Shown here piece after piece: positions 17,174 to 25,693 of a stretch of DNA of 56,522 nucleotides. The stretch is from Puniceicoccaceae bacterium. GTDB taxonomy: Bacteria > Verrucomicrobiota > Verrucomicrobiia > Opitutales > JAFGAQ01. Numbering within the stretch: position 1 is the first letter of the stretch; each line of letters starts with the position of its first letter. A model generated the notes under the pieces. That model worked only from the letters and a program-made list of their open reading frames with translations. It made no database searches and was not told where the DNA came from. The position numbers were made by a program, and so were the translations under genes. The stretch is from positions 1 to 56,522 of the forward strand of contig JBEGIR010000064.1 in assembly GCA_040224245.1 (NCBI GenBank), in the 5' to 3' direction.

Positions 17174-18601
17174 TTGGCAAAGCTCAACGGAAATCATTAC
17201 GACGTCGTCGTTATCGGAGCGGGCATGTCAGGCCTGGCCGCCAGCATACGGCTCGCGATGTTTGACAATCGGGTGCTGCTGCTCGAGCGTCACAATGCCC
17301 CCGGTGGACTCAACAGTTACTACCGCCTTGGAGGCTATGCGTTTGATGTGGGACTGCACGCCCTGACCAATTGGGTACCACCGGGAACGCGAGGGACTCC
17401 CCTTGGCAAAATCTTTCGCCAACTTCGCATTTCACGCGATACTTTTGACCTGTGCGAACAGACTCGCTCCGCCATCCGCTTTCCATCGCTGACCCTGGAG
17501 TTTTCAAACGATTTTGAACTGTTTCGCTCTCAGGTCGCATTACACTTTCCCCGCGAAATCGATGCATTTGACCGATTCACGCAATTCGTGAGATCCTACC
17601 ACGCCGTCAATCTGGCTCCCGACTCAAGTTCTGCCCGTGAACAGATTCGCCAATACATCGCAAATCCTGACCTGATCGAAATGCTGATGTGCCCCCTGCT
17701 TTATTATGGTAGTGCACGGGAGAACGACATGGATTTCGGGCAATTTGTCGTGCTTTTCCAAGCCATCTTTCTCGAGGGATTCTGCAGACCCTACGAAGGT
17801 GTACGACCGATCTTGCGCACACTGCTCCGCCGGGCAAAGGAAGTCGGAGTCGAACGGCACATGAGTCTTGGTGTCAAGGAACTCGAGAGTGATGGCCAGC
17901 GGGTGCGCTCCATCCTTCTCGACAATGGAGAGGTCGTCACCGCCAATCACATTGTATCGACGATTGGCTCCAATGAAACTGAGTGCATCTGCTCCGATGC
18001 AACAACCTCCATATCAGCCGATGCACCCACCGTCGGCAGGCTTTCCTTCTCCGAGGTGATCGCGATTCTGGATATCAATCCACGCGAACTCGGGTTTGAG
18101 CACACCATTGTATTTTTTAACACGGACCCTGTCATGCACTACGAGCGTCCTGGGGGTCTGCTCGATGAGCGAAGCGGGGTCATCTGCGTACCCAACAACT
18201 ACGATTTTGGGGAGAGGGAACTGCCTGATGGAGTGCTGAGAGTCACCGCACAGGCCAACTATCCCCTGTGGACCGCGCTCGACGAAGCATCCTACCAGGA
18301 ACAGAAAAATGTAACCACTGAGCGACTTCTTCAAATTGCCGCACAGGTCACACCGAAAGTTCAGCCAGATCTGCTTCGACAGCACATCCGCTTCACAGAT
18401 TGCTTCACCCCACGCACGATCACGCGCTTCACAGGCCATTTTTCAGGAGCAGTCTACGGTGCTCCAGTGAAGGTAAAGGACGGGCAAACCCGCCTGAAGA
18501 ACCTCTATCTCTGTGGAACGGATCAGGGATTTCTGGGCATTGTCGGATCCATGCTCAGTGGAATCTCCATTGTGAACTATCACATTTTAAAAGGATCCTG
18601 A
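17174..18601 (+). CDS. FAD-dependent oxidoreductase, phytoene desaturase (CrtI)-like
   Basis: 475-aa flavoprotein of the CrtI/COG1233 type. The N-terminal Rossmann motif VVVIGAGMSGLAASIRLA is followed by LLLERHNAPGG and GGYAFDVGLHAL. The C-terminal FAD motif reads LYLCGTDQGFLGIVGSMLSG. The family desaturates, saturates or isomerises long unsaturated chains. Translation starts at a TTG (17174); no ATG or GTG lies between the ACP stop and the dinucleotide fold. Next to an ACP and a ketosynthase, an ACP-bound or lipid chain is a more likely substrate than a free carotene, but that is inference. No phytoene synthase gene is in the window. Confidence 0.85.
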   Translation: MAKLNGNHYDVVVIGAGMSGLAASIRLAMFDNRVLLLERHNAPGGLNSYYRLGGYAFDVGLHALTNWVPPGTRGTPLGKIFRQLRISRDTFDLCEQTRSAIRFPSLTLEFSNDFELFRSQVALHFPREIDAFDRFTQFVRSYHAVNLAPDSSSAREQIRQYIANPDLIEMLMCPLLYYGSARENDMDFGQFVVLFQAIFLEGFCRPYEGVRPILRTLLRRAKEVGVERHMSLGVKELESDGQRVRSILLDNGEVVTANHIVSTIGSNETECICSDATTSISADAPTVGRLSFSEVIAILDINPRELGFEHTIVFFNTDPVMHYERPGGLLDERSGVICVPNNYDFGERELPDGVLRVTAQANYPLWTALDEASYQEQKNVTTERLLQIAAQVTPKVQPDLLRQHIRFTDCFTPRTITRFTGHFSGAVYGAPVKVKDGQTRLKNLYLCGTDQGFLGIVGSMLSGISIVNYHILKGS

Positions 18602-18622
18602 TTTAGAAAATTTTCCCTCCCC

Positions 18623-19429
18623 TCAGCGCTGTTCCGCCCGAGCACGTTCATATTCCTCCAGGGCACGCGGCATCAATGCCTGCAGACGCTCAATTCGAGT
18701 CTCGTGCGCAGGATGAGTCGAGAGGAACTCCGGCACGGATCCCCCACCGAGGTCTCGCATGCGAGTCCAGAAGCTCACTGCAGCTCGCGGATCGTATCCG
18801 GCACGCGCCATGTAAAGCAACCCGATCTCGTCAGATTCATTCTCATGCAAACGACTGTATGGTAACGTGGCACCCAAAGTCGTGCCTACCCCATAGGCCA
18901 GAAGAATGGCCTGTTGAGTGGATTCAGATTCTTCCCTTACAGCATATCCAAGTGCTAAACCTCCTGTCGTAAACAGCATTGCCTGAGACATGCGTTCGTT
19001 TCCGTGGCGGGCCGACACATGAGCCACTTCATGCCCGATGATCGCTGCGAGTTCATCATCACTCTTCGCCACACGAAGGATACCGGTATAAACACCCACC
19101 TTGCCACCTGGCATCGCAAAGGCATTGATCACTGCATCATCGTCAAATACGACAAATTCCCACTGATCTGCAGGCGGAAGGTTTCCGGTACTTGCTGCAG
19201 CCGCAAGGATGCGCCGCCCCACCCTTTGAACCCGCTCGTTAGGACCGCGGTCAGTTGAGACTCTGGCCTCTTTGCGCATTTCAGCAAATGCCATCGCTGC
19301 CTGCTCGGAAAGCATCGATTCCGGCATGAAATTCATCGTCGTACGTCCGGTCTCAGGAACCGTGTAGCATCCCGACAGCAACAGAGCGGACAAGCCCGCA
19401 GCCAGTGTGATAAGCTTGGAGTGATTCAT
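18623..19429 (-). CDS. M48-family zinc metalloprotease lipoprotein
   Basis: Predicted outer- or inner-membrane lipoprotein protease of the BepA/LoiP/HtpX-related M48 class. From the ATG at 19429 the signal sequence ends in a lipobox LLLSGC (Cys21). HEVAH (133-137) is the zinc motif and the third ligand is expected in NESDEIGLLYM. About 268 aa, with no TPR domain. It acts in the periplasm, where relatives degrade misfolded envelope proteins. A strong GGAGGTG (19451-19445) sits 15 bases before this ATG but only six before an in-frame TTG at 19438, so translation may begin there. It is convergent with the FAD oxidoreductase. Confidence 0.88.
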   Translation of the reverse strand: MNHSKLITLAAGLSALLLSGCYTVPETGRTTMNFMPESMLSEQAAMAFAEMRKEARVSTDRGPNERVQRVGRRILAAAASTGNLPPADQWEFVVFDDDAVINAFAMPGGKVGVYTGILRVAKSDDELAAIIGHEVAHVSARHGNERMSQAMLFTTGGLALGYAVREESESTQQAILLAYGVGTTLGATLPYSRLHENESDEIGLLYMARAGYDPRAAVSFWTRMRDLGGGSVPEFLSTHPAHETRIERLQALMPRALEEYERARAEQR

Positions 19430-19444
19430 GGCATTCAAAAGGTT

Positions 19445-19451
19445 CACCTCC
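19445..19451 (-). promoter_or_regulatory. Strong Shine-Dalgarno before M48 gene
   Basis: GGAGGTG on the minus strand is among the strongest Shine-Dalgarno matches I noticed; many genes here have weak or no visible site. It is six bases from an in-frame TTG (19438) and 15 from the ATG (19429). It therefore favours the TTG start, which adds three residues ahead of the signal peptide. Confidence 0.55.
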
Positions 19452-19697
19452 AAAACATGCGGCGAAGCTGAAAAACTTCAATCGCATTCAAGCAACTCCA
19501 AACACTTGAAATGGGCTTGCAGTTCACCACACACCAAAAGTCACTCACAACACTGCAGTTTGCCCATTTCCTCCATTTTGCATTTCCCTCATCATTTGTC
19601 TTGAAATAGCCAGGTATCCATACTCGATTGCAGGCGTCGAAACTTGGTTCACTGAGTTTCCCCTTCCACACGGTCCGTACCGAATCTTAACCCATTC

Positions 19698-21176
19698 ATG
19701 ACTGATTCTCTGCCAAAGTCTTACGTATTGGATACCAACGTTTTGCTGCATGATCCCGACTCACTGCACAAGTTTCAGGAACACACGGTGGTTCTACCCA
19801 GTGAAGTGTTGGTGGAAATGGACCGAAAAAAGACGGCGGAAGGTCAGCTCGGCGCGAATGCAAGACGGGTTCACCGCATGCTGCGGGATCTTTTCGACTC
19901 GCGGGATCCCAAGGAATGCGCAAAGGGGAATTCGGTGCTCGAAGCACCTCTGCCAAACGGAGGACGCATCCGCTTTGTCATTACGGCAGACAACGAATTT
20001 TCGGAGCAGGAAAACCAACACCTTGATGCCGCGCTGATGGACCGTAAGCAACCGGACCACCGCATCCTCGCTTCAGCCTACCACCTTGCACAAATCAGCA
20101 GCAATCCCGTCGTACTGGTCACCAAGGACGCAAACATGGCGCTAAAGGCGAAGTTGCTGAGCCTCAGTGTAGAAGACTATCGCAATGATCGCATTTCAAC
20201 CGTTGAGAAAGAGGGATATCGGGAGGTGTTGCTCGATGCCGATGCATTTGAGGCACTCTCCAACTACGAATGGGATCATCCCGAAGCCAATGGCATCGAA
20301 CTCGAACTCCCGGCTGATGCCTACATCAATGAATACTTCCTCATCCGCTGCAGTGATCCCTGTTACCAGGGCATTGTTGAACCCGTTCGCCATCTCGGTG
20401 ACGGACTGGTCGATTTTCTCCCCCTTTACCGACAGCACTTGCGGCAGGACGTCAACCGCATGGACCGGAACGGCCTGCAAATGCCCTACGGGATACGCGT
20501 GATCCCCCGAAATGTTGAACAGTGGATTCACCTCGATGCACTGATGGACCCTGCGATAAGCCTGGTCACCTGCAAAGGCAAAGCCGGAACCGGAAAAACC
20601 TTCCTTGCGATGGCGGCGGCTCTGCATGAAGTGCTTTCCGAGCACAGCCACTACCAGCGTCTGCTGGTCGCACGTCCCGTCGTGGAAATGGGCCGCGGCA
20701 TCGGATACCTGCCTGGCAGCAAGGAAGAAAAGATGGCACCTTACATGCAACCTTACTTTGACAATCTTGAGGTGCTCTTCCCCGCTCGAAAAAAGGATGC
20801 AAAAAAGCCTCATGCCAACGGAAACGGAACCCCTCCGCTAAAGGCGTGGGAACGCTTTCAGCAACAGGGTATCCTTGAAATTGAAGCCCTCACCTACATT
20901 CGCGGACGCTCAATACCCAATTGCCTGATTGTCGTCGATGAGGCCCAAAACCTCACTCCTCATGAGGTCAAGACGGTCATCACTCGCCTCGCCCAGGGAT
21001 CGAAGCTGATCCTGCTGGGAGATCCCCAACAGATTGACAATCCATTTCTGGACGCTCGAACCAACGGACTGGTGTACGCCAGAGATCGGTTGCGCGGACA
21101 TCCCATTGTCGCGCACACGAAGTTGGTCGAAGGCGTTCGCTCAGAGCTTGCAGAACTCGGTGCAAATCTGCTCTGA
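19698..21176 (+). CDS. PIN-PhoH fusion ATPase (PhoH2 type)
   Basis: 492-aa protein with an N-terminal PIN ribonuclease domain (VLDTNVLLHDP, then DHRILASAYHL and VTKDANMALKAK, supplying the acidic residues). A PhoH ATPase domain follows. Walker A is GKAGTGKT (294-301) and Walker B is VVDEAQN (D414, E415), followed by LILLGDPQQID. This is the PhoH2 architecture, known in other bacteria as an RNA helicase/nuclease. It is cytoplasmic and probably acts in RNA processing or decay. The gene stands alone, divergent from the M48 gene across 268 bases in which I see no convincing promoter. Confidence 0.93.
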   Translation: MTDSLPKSYVLDTNVLLHDPDSLHKFQEHTVVLPSEVLVEMDRKKTAEGQLGANARRVHRMLRDLFDSRDPKECAKGNSVLEAPLPNGGRIRFVITADNEFSEQENQHLDAALMDRKQPDHRILASAYHLAQISSNPVVLVTKDANMALKAKLLSLSVEDYRNDRISTVEKEGYREVLLDADAFEALSNYEWDHPEANGIELELPADAYINEYFLIRCSDPCYQGIVEPVRHLGDGLVDFLPLYRQHLRQDVNRMDRNGLQMPYGIRVIPRNVEQWIHLDALMDPAISLVTCKGKAGTGKTFLAMAAALHEVLSEHSHYQRLLVARPVVEMGRGIGYLPGSKEEKMAPYMQPYFDNLEVLFPARKKDAKKPHANGNGTPPLKAWERFQQQGILEIEALTYIRGRSIPNCLIVVDEAQNLTPHEVKTVITRLAQGSKLILLGDPQQIDNPFLDARTNGLVYARDRLRGHPIVAHTKLVEGVRSELAELGANLL

Positions 21177-21187
21177 GTGGAAAGCGT

Positions 21188-22420
21188 CTATCCTTCAGAT
21201 CTTATTTCTCCATTAGGCTCACCCACCTCAACATCCGTGGGTGGCTGTTCATGCTTTCCCTCGTCACTCTCGATCTCTTCACCGGAAAAATAGCGTAGAT
21301 ATTTGCGTTTGGCCAAACGCCAGGCCACCACAACAAATGCGGTCAACGGGATTGCGAGCACCATGCCCAGCAAGCCATCCAGTGCGACCCCCCAGAAAAA
21401 GATCGCGATGATGATGGTCAGGGGATGCAGTCCCGTTTGCTTGCCCATGATTTTTGGGGTCAGCACATAACCCTCGAGCATCTGGGTCAGGATAAAGACC
21501 AAAAGCGTCAGCGAAGCGAGCAGCCATCCTCCATCCGGTTGAAAATAGGCAATCGGCAGCACAGTCCCCAAACCAATGATGGTCCCCAGATAGGGAATGA
21601 TGTTGAGTGCACCGATCAACAATCCGAGTCCGATGCCAAAATTCACACCGACTGCGGAAAATCCGATGGCCAGCAGGATACCAATGATCAAACCAATCAG
21701 GATTTGCCCCCGGAAAAACGCCTCGAGGCTGCCAACAAATTCACGGATAAGAAACAGGATGTCCTTCCGCCATTCCGACCTGAGAAAACTGAGCTGGGAT
21801 TCGAGATCTTGTCCGAGATCCCGATCCGAACTCAAAAAAAAGAACAAATACACTGGAATGATCGCCAGGCCAGTACCAATCGCCAGAACCTGCCCTACCT
21901 TGGCAAAAACATCCTGCGCAGCAGAGGGAACTGCCGTCAACGACGTCTGAATCTGATCCAAAATCAAGGTCTTGCTCTGCTCAAAATAGGACTCCCCTAA
22001 CAAGCCGACCATGTATTCCTGTATCATCGGAAATGTATTCGTGAGGGCTTCCTGAAGGTTGGCCCCAATTTCCGGTAAACGCTGCACAAACTTCCCAGTC
22101 TGATCAAAGAGTAGGGGCAGTCCCCAACCCAGTATCAAACCGATTACCATCAGCGTAAGCAGGTAAATGACAATGATCGCAGGAATGCGACCCATGCGCA
22201 ACGGACCCTGTAACCAACTGACCACTGGTCTGAGTATCATGGCAATGATGCCCGCAACCGCCAATGGCCACAACACACTGGCAAAGGTCGCCACAAACAG
22301 TTTCAGCAGCAGAAATACGCCAAAGAAAAACCCCAGAATGATCACACTTGCCACGAGGGCAACCGCCGAGGTTAGCAAATTTTGCTGATAGGGTTTCAGG
22401 CTCTGAATGAAGGAACTCAT
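21188..22420 (-). CDS. AI-2E/PerM-family membrane transporter
   Basis: 410-aa membrane protein of the AI-2 exporter-like (UPF0118) family with about eight helices. Recognisable features are the N-terminal paired helices, a long soluble loop (about residues 100-215) and the C-terminal signature GLLIGALNIIPYLGTIIGLG. The segment LEGYVLTPKIMGKQTGLHP is also diagnostic. The C-terminus is a charged tail rich in Glu and Asp. Members export varied solutes or couple ions; the substrate cannot be read here. It lies 20 bases after the next upstream gene and may be co-transcribed with it. Confidence 0.9.
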   Translation of the reverse strand: MSSFIQSLKPYQQNLLTSAVALVASVIILGFFFGVFLLLKLFVATFASVLWPLAVAGIIAMILRPVVSWLQGPLRMGRIPAIIVIYLLTLMVIGLILGWGLPLLFDQTGKFVQRLPEIGANLQEALTNTFPMIQEYMVGLLGESYFEQSKTLILDQIQTSLTAVPSAAQDVFAKVGQVLAIGTGLAIIPVYLFFFLSSDRDLGQDLESQLSFLRSEWRKDILFLIREFVGSLEAFFRGQILIGLIIGILLAIGFSAVGVNFGIGLGLLIGALNIIPYLGTIIGLGTVLPIAYFQPDGGWLLASLTLLVFILTQMLEGYVLTPKIMGKQTGLHPLTIIIAIFFWGVALDGLLGMVLAIPLTAFVVVAWRLAKRKYLRYFSGEEIESDEGKHEQPPTDVEVGEPNGEIRSEG

Positions 22421-22440
22421 GCGATCCGTCTGTGTGGAGA

Positions 22441-23808
22441 TCAGGAAAACTCTGAACGCAGCGTTCCTTTTCCGTCCGTCGCTTTTACCGTCCTGGCGAG
22501 ATCCCTGCCCACATCCTGAAATCCAGGAGCTTGGGTCGCTGTCGTTACTTCACCACGAGCCTGTAATTCACGATGGATGGCTTCCAGATTCGCGTTGTAG
22601 CGTTTGGTAAACAGTGCCTTCTGCAGCAATTCCCCCGAACGGTCGCGAAACGCAACTCCATGACAGAAAAATCCGGGTTCAACCGTCACATCAACCCCTT
22701 CTCCGCTCAGCTGTATTTGCTTGTTGCTGCGGAACCACCGGGATTTGACAAAATAAGTCGCCCCTCCGGAATGCACAAGAAATCCACGGGTCTTTTTCTT
22801 AAATCCACGTGCCTTTTTCCCCAGAAATGCCTTCAGGACTACCGTTGCATCCGGCAATTCACGCTGCACCGATGCCGGGAGACGAGTCGAGTTTACCGTC
22901 ATGCGTCGCAGGCGCAGCATTGCTTCACCGATCCACCCAAAAATGGGATCTGCAAGCACGCAGCGCATGAAAACAACACGCCGGTAGGTCCAGGAAAAGA
23001 CCATCAGTGAAATCAGAAAAATCAGCAGATTGAGCAGGGTCGCCAGCCACGGACTGATGAGATAAACCGCCACCAGAATTCCAGTAAAGGCTTTGTTGAA
23101 GGCCTCAAAAAAGGCATCCACAGTGGGAATCGGGGAAATGAGAATCATCACTTCGCAGAAAAACTTCACCGAATTGATCACAAAAATATTGATGGCGGAA
23201 AACACCATGATGAGCGTTGAATAACTCATCGAAATCAAGCCGGCACTGTAAACCATCGCCACTTCCGCTGTAGCGGGTTCGTCCATGCTGACCCGGGACA
23301 ACACCTGCACAGCCAGTGCCGCAATGATGCCGGAATACGCCTCAACCTGATCGACAGCCTGCGCAAATGGCTTGGATACCTTGGTCAGCTTGGGTGCCGC
23401 TGTGAGCAGCGTCAGTACCAACAGACCGACAAACACAGTGCTGTTGTTGAGCGGGCTGCTCGTGCTCATCATGAAATTGTTTCCCACACTCTCCGGAAGC
23501 AGTCCGGCCTCTGACATCAGCGATGCTCCCGAAAGACAGGTCAGGGCAAAAAATGGAGACAGTGCGATCGGCGCGAGCGCTCCAAGCACATCTTCCACAG
23601 GCAGAGCGCCCACCAATGCCTGCGCCCGTCGCTGATCATCGGTCAGGTCAAGCCCCATGATTTGTGCCACCTCGACCGAATCGGTCGATGCAGCCGCATC
23701 CCCTATCGCATGCGCGTGGTTGTGGGTCGATGTCATCGACGTATATAGCATGACCCCAGCCATCAACAAGGCAGCAAGGAGTGTCGGGAGAGAAGGATTG
23801 ATTTTCAT
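22441..23808 (-). CDS. Polytopic membrane protein of unknown function
   Basis: 455 aa; I do not recognise the family. A signal-like N-terminus (LLAALLMAGVMLYTS) is followed by a polar segment with His-rich TSTHNHAHA. About six hydrophobic segments lie between residues 75 and 285. The cytosolic-looking, basic C-terminal region (from about 300) contains KKARGFKKKTRGFLV and resembles a compact beta domain. The membrane part shows a pattern of small residues without charged pairs. It precedes the AI-2E-type permease in the same direction, so the two may act together. A hairpin lies in its leader. Confidence 0.6.
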   Translation of the reverse strand: MKINPSLPTLLAALLMAGVMLYTSMTSTHNHAHAIGDAAASTDSVEVAQIMGLDLTDDQRRAQALVGALPVEDVLGALAPIALSPFFALTCLSGASLMSEAGLLPESVGNNFMMSTSSPLNNSTVFVGLLVLTLLTAAPKLTKVSKPFAQAVDQVEAYSGIIAALAVQVLSRVSMDEPATAEVAMVYSAGLISMSYSTLIMVFSAINIFVINSVKFFCEVMILISPIPTVDAFFEAFNKAFTGILVAVYLISPWLATLLNLLIFLISLMVFSWTYRRVVFMRCVLADPIFGWIGEAMLRLRRMTVNSTRLPASVQRELPDATVVLKAFLGKKARGFKKKTRGFLVHSGGATYFVKSRWFRSNKQIQLSGEGVDVTVEPGFFCHGVAFRDRSGELLQKALFTKRYNANLEAIHRELQARGEVTTATQAPGFQDVGRDLARTVKATDGKGTLRSEFS

Positions 23809-23842
23809 AGCGTATGAGACTTGCAGCTAGTGCCCCACTATT

Positions 23843-23867
23843 CATTGAAAATGAAAATTTTTCAATG
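23843..23867. repeat. A/T-rich inverted repeat upstream of membrane protein and sigma gene
   Basis: CATTGAAAA (23843-23851) and TTTTCAATG (23859-23867) are perfect complements with a seven-base loop. The repeat is 35 bases before the start of the minus-strand membrane protein and about 150 bases before the sigma factor. It lies in a 211-base divergent spacer. It could be an operator or a leader hairpin. Confidence 0.45.
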
Positions 23868-24019
23868 CCTCAGCCCGAATTCATCATGTTCACTGCCACA
23901 CACGTCTGAGCTGCACCCATTTCTCCAATTCTCCCGCAGAGTCAGGCCTCATTGAATGAAACAGTAATCCGTAAGAATCCGGTTGAAATACAACTGCTTT
24001 TCTCAATGCTAACCCTTGC

Positions 24020-24610
24020 ATGGAGGAAGCGCTCGACAAATCATTGGAAGCCACCCTGATCGAATCGGTCAAACAGGGAGACCAGCGAGCCTTCAACCGA
24101 CTGGTAACCCACTATTACAATCGCGTTTTTCGCACCGCCTTTGGTGTCACTCGAAATGAAGAAAACGCGCGTGAAGTGACTCAGCAAACCTGGATCAAGG
24201 TTTGGAACAAAATTAAAACGTTCAAAGGAGAATCTGCCTTTTCCACCTGGCTCTACCGGATCACCACTTTCACTGCTCTGGATTTCCTGCGCGCCAACAA
24301 AAAACACCAGCGTCTGGATTCCATCGAAGCCAGCCAGGAAAACGAAGGAATAAAAAGCATACAGCTCACGTCTGACCATGCAGATGATCAACCGCGTACA
24401 GCCCTCAGAAAAAAGGAAATCATGGAGGGGTTTCAACGAGCACTCGAAGACCTCGGCGAAGCCCACCGCACCGCGCTGGTGCTTCGCGAGATTGAAGGAT
24501 TGTCTTACGAGGAGATTGCAGATATCATGCAATGCAAGATCGGCACTGTAATGTCCCGCATTTTTAACGCACGAAGAGCGATACAAACTCAAATGGAGGA
24601 TTTCAGATGA
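24020..24610 (+). CDS. ECF-type RNA polymerase sigma factor
   Basis: 196-aa sigma-70 family factor with only regions 2 and 4. Region 2 shows FNRLVTHYYNRVFRTAFGVT and the core-binding and -10 part AREVTQQTWIKVWNKI...STWLYRI. Region 4 is the helix-turn-helix LSYEEIADIMQCKIGTVMSR. Its last codons overlap the next gene (ATGA), so translation is probably coupled. The operon continues with two exported proteins and a one-TM protein that looks like its anti-sigma factor. This implies an envelope-stress or surface-signal role. Confidence 0.92.
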   Translation: MEEALDKSLEATLIESVKQGDQRAFNRLVTHYYNRVFRTAFGVTRNEENAREVTQQTWIKVWNKIKTFKGESAFSTWLYRITTFTALDFLRANKKHQRLDSIEASQENEGIKSIQLTSDHADDQPRTALRKKEIMEGFQRALEDLGEAHRTALVLREIEGLSYEEIADIMQCKIGTVMSRIFNARRAIQTQMEDFR

Positions 24611-25029
24611 AAACATTCACGTTCCTAATCACCATGCTGCTGACAGCTGTTGCAGTCGAAGCTGTGCCACCCGGTGGCACCGTCGGCGTCCGCGGCACAC
24701 TGATCCTCGCCAGCAACGAAGGGCAGGGATTCGATCCAAGCCTTCAGCCCTACGAACGCCAGCTGCGTCGCCTCAATTTCAGCTCCTACCGCGCGATTGG
24801 CAAAGGAGCGACACAAGTCAAGGTGCCCGGGGAGAATGTGATCCGTCTGGGTGGCGATTTTGCGGTCGAGGTTCGAGTGCAACCCGGCCCGGGGAATCGA
24901 ATCCCGGTACAAATTCGCTGGCTCGATGACAAGAAGACTCTGATTCACACCAGTGGTACACTTCCTCTCGTCCTCGGCGGCCCACGTCACGGGGGTGGCA
25001 CGCTGATCCTCGTTCTCGATGGACGCTAA
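24607..25029 (+). CDS. Small exported protein in sigma-factor operon
   Basis: 140 aa with a clear signal peptide (FLITMLLTAVAVEAV, cut near residue 20). The mature part looks all-beta. It ends in a glycine-rich segment (LVLGGPRHGGGTLILVLDGR). I recognise no named domain. Its start overlaps the sigma-factor stop by four bases, so the two are made together. Being periplasmic or secreted, it could be an effector or signal partner of the regulatory system. An A/T-rich stretch (TTTTTTT) follows the stop at about 25030, without a strong hairpin. Confidence 0.7.
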   Translation: MKTFTFLITMLLTAVAVEAVPPGGTVGVRGTLILASNEGQGFDPSLQPYERQLRRLNFSSYRAIGKGATQVKVPGENVIRLGGDFAVEVRVQPGPGNRIPVQIRWLDDKKTLIHTSGTLPLVLGGPRHGGGTLILVLDGR

Positions 25030-25123
25030 TTTTTTTTGCATGCCCTCTGAATAAAGCAATAAGAGCAACCGTCACATGATGCATTCCAAGAAATTGTAAA
25101 CAACATCAACCAAGGATGACATC

Positions 25124-25579
25124 ATGTGGAAGCACACTACCATCGCACTTATCGCACTGACAGCCCTCGCTGCAAGTGCTCATGCCCGCCCTTCCCACCC
25201 TCATGATGTGGCAAAAGCGGCCATTGGAGGCATCATCACTGGAGCGATTCTCTCCGAACTGATTGACGATGGCAACGTCAGCGTCCATCTCGCCGGACAT
25301 CGCGGGAACAGCTGGCACCGCTACGATTCCGACTTTCGCGATTATGACCGTCACTACCGCAATGATCGATATGGTCGTTACGACCATCACAGCCGAACAG
25401 GAAACTACGTTTGGGAGAACCGCAAGGTATGGATCCCCGGTCACTGGGACTACACTCGTGACCGCTGGGGCAATAAAATCAAAATCTGGGTCAAGGGCCA
25501 CTACGAAACCCGTCGGGTGAAAGTATGGGTCCGAGACTCCTACTCCAGGCACCATCGCCCCGATCCATATTGCCGATGA
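25124..25579 (+). CDS. Exported His/Tyr/Arg-rich protein with WxPGHW-type repeat
   Basis: 151 aa with signal peptide IALIALTALAASAHA. A short glycine-rich hydrophobic patch (AAIGGIITGAILS) follows. Then comes a tract rich in Asp, Tyr, Arg and His (DSDFRDYDRHYRNDRYGR), and finally a repeat of the type VWIPGHWDY ... IWVKGHYE. This repeat style is known in small exported bacterial proteins of uncertain role. AAGGATG six bases before the ATG supports the start. It sits in the sigma-factor cluster 94 bases after the preceding gene. Metal or surface binding through the histidines is possible but unproven. Confidence 0.72.
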   Translation: MWKHTTIALIALTALAASAHARPSHPHDVAKAAIGGIITGAILSELIDDGNVSVHLAGHRGNSWHRYDSDFRDYDRHYRNDRYGRYDHHSRTGNYVWENRKVWIPGHWDYTRDRWGNKIKIWVKGHYETRRVKVWVRDSYSRHHRPDPYCR

Positions 25580-25693
25580 ATTCAACTCCTGCAGCGATAT
25601 GCAATGCTTCAACAGAGAGAGTGCTTCGGGACTCTCTCTGTTCCCGTGTTCGGAATCTTCACACCACCACTGATTTTCAAACCCTTTGTTCCC

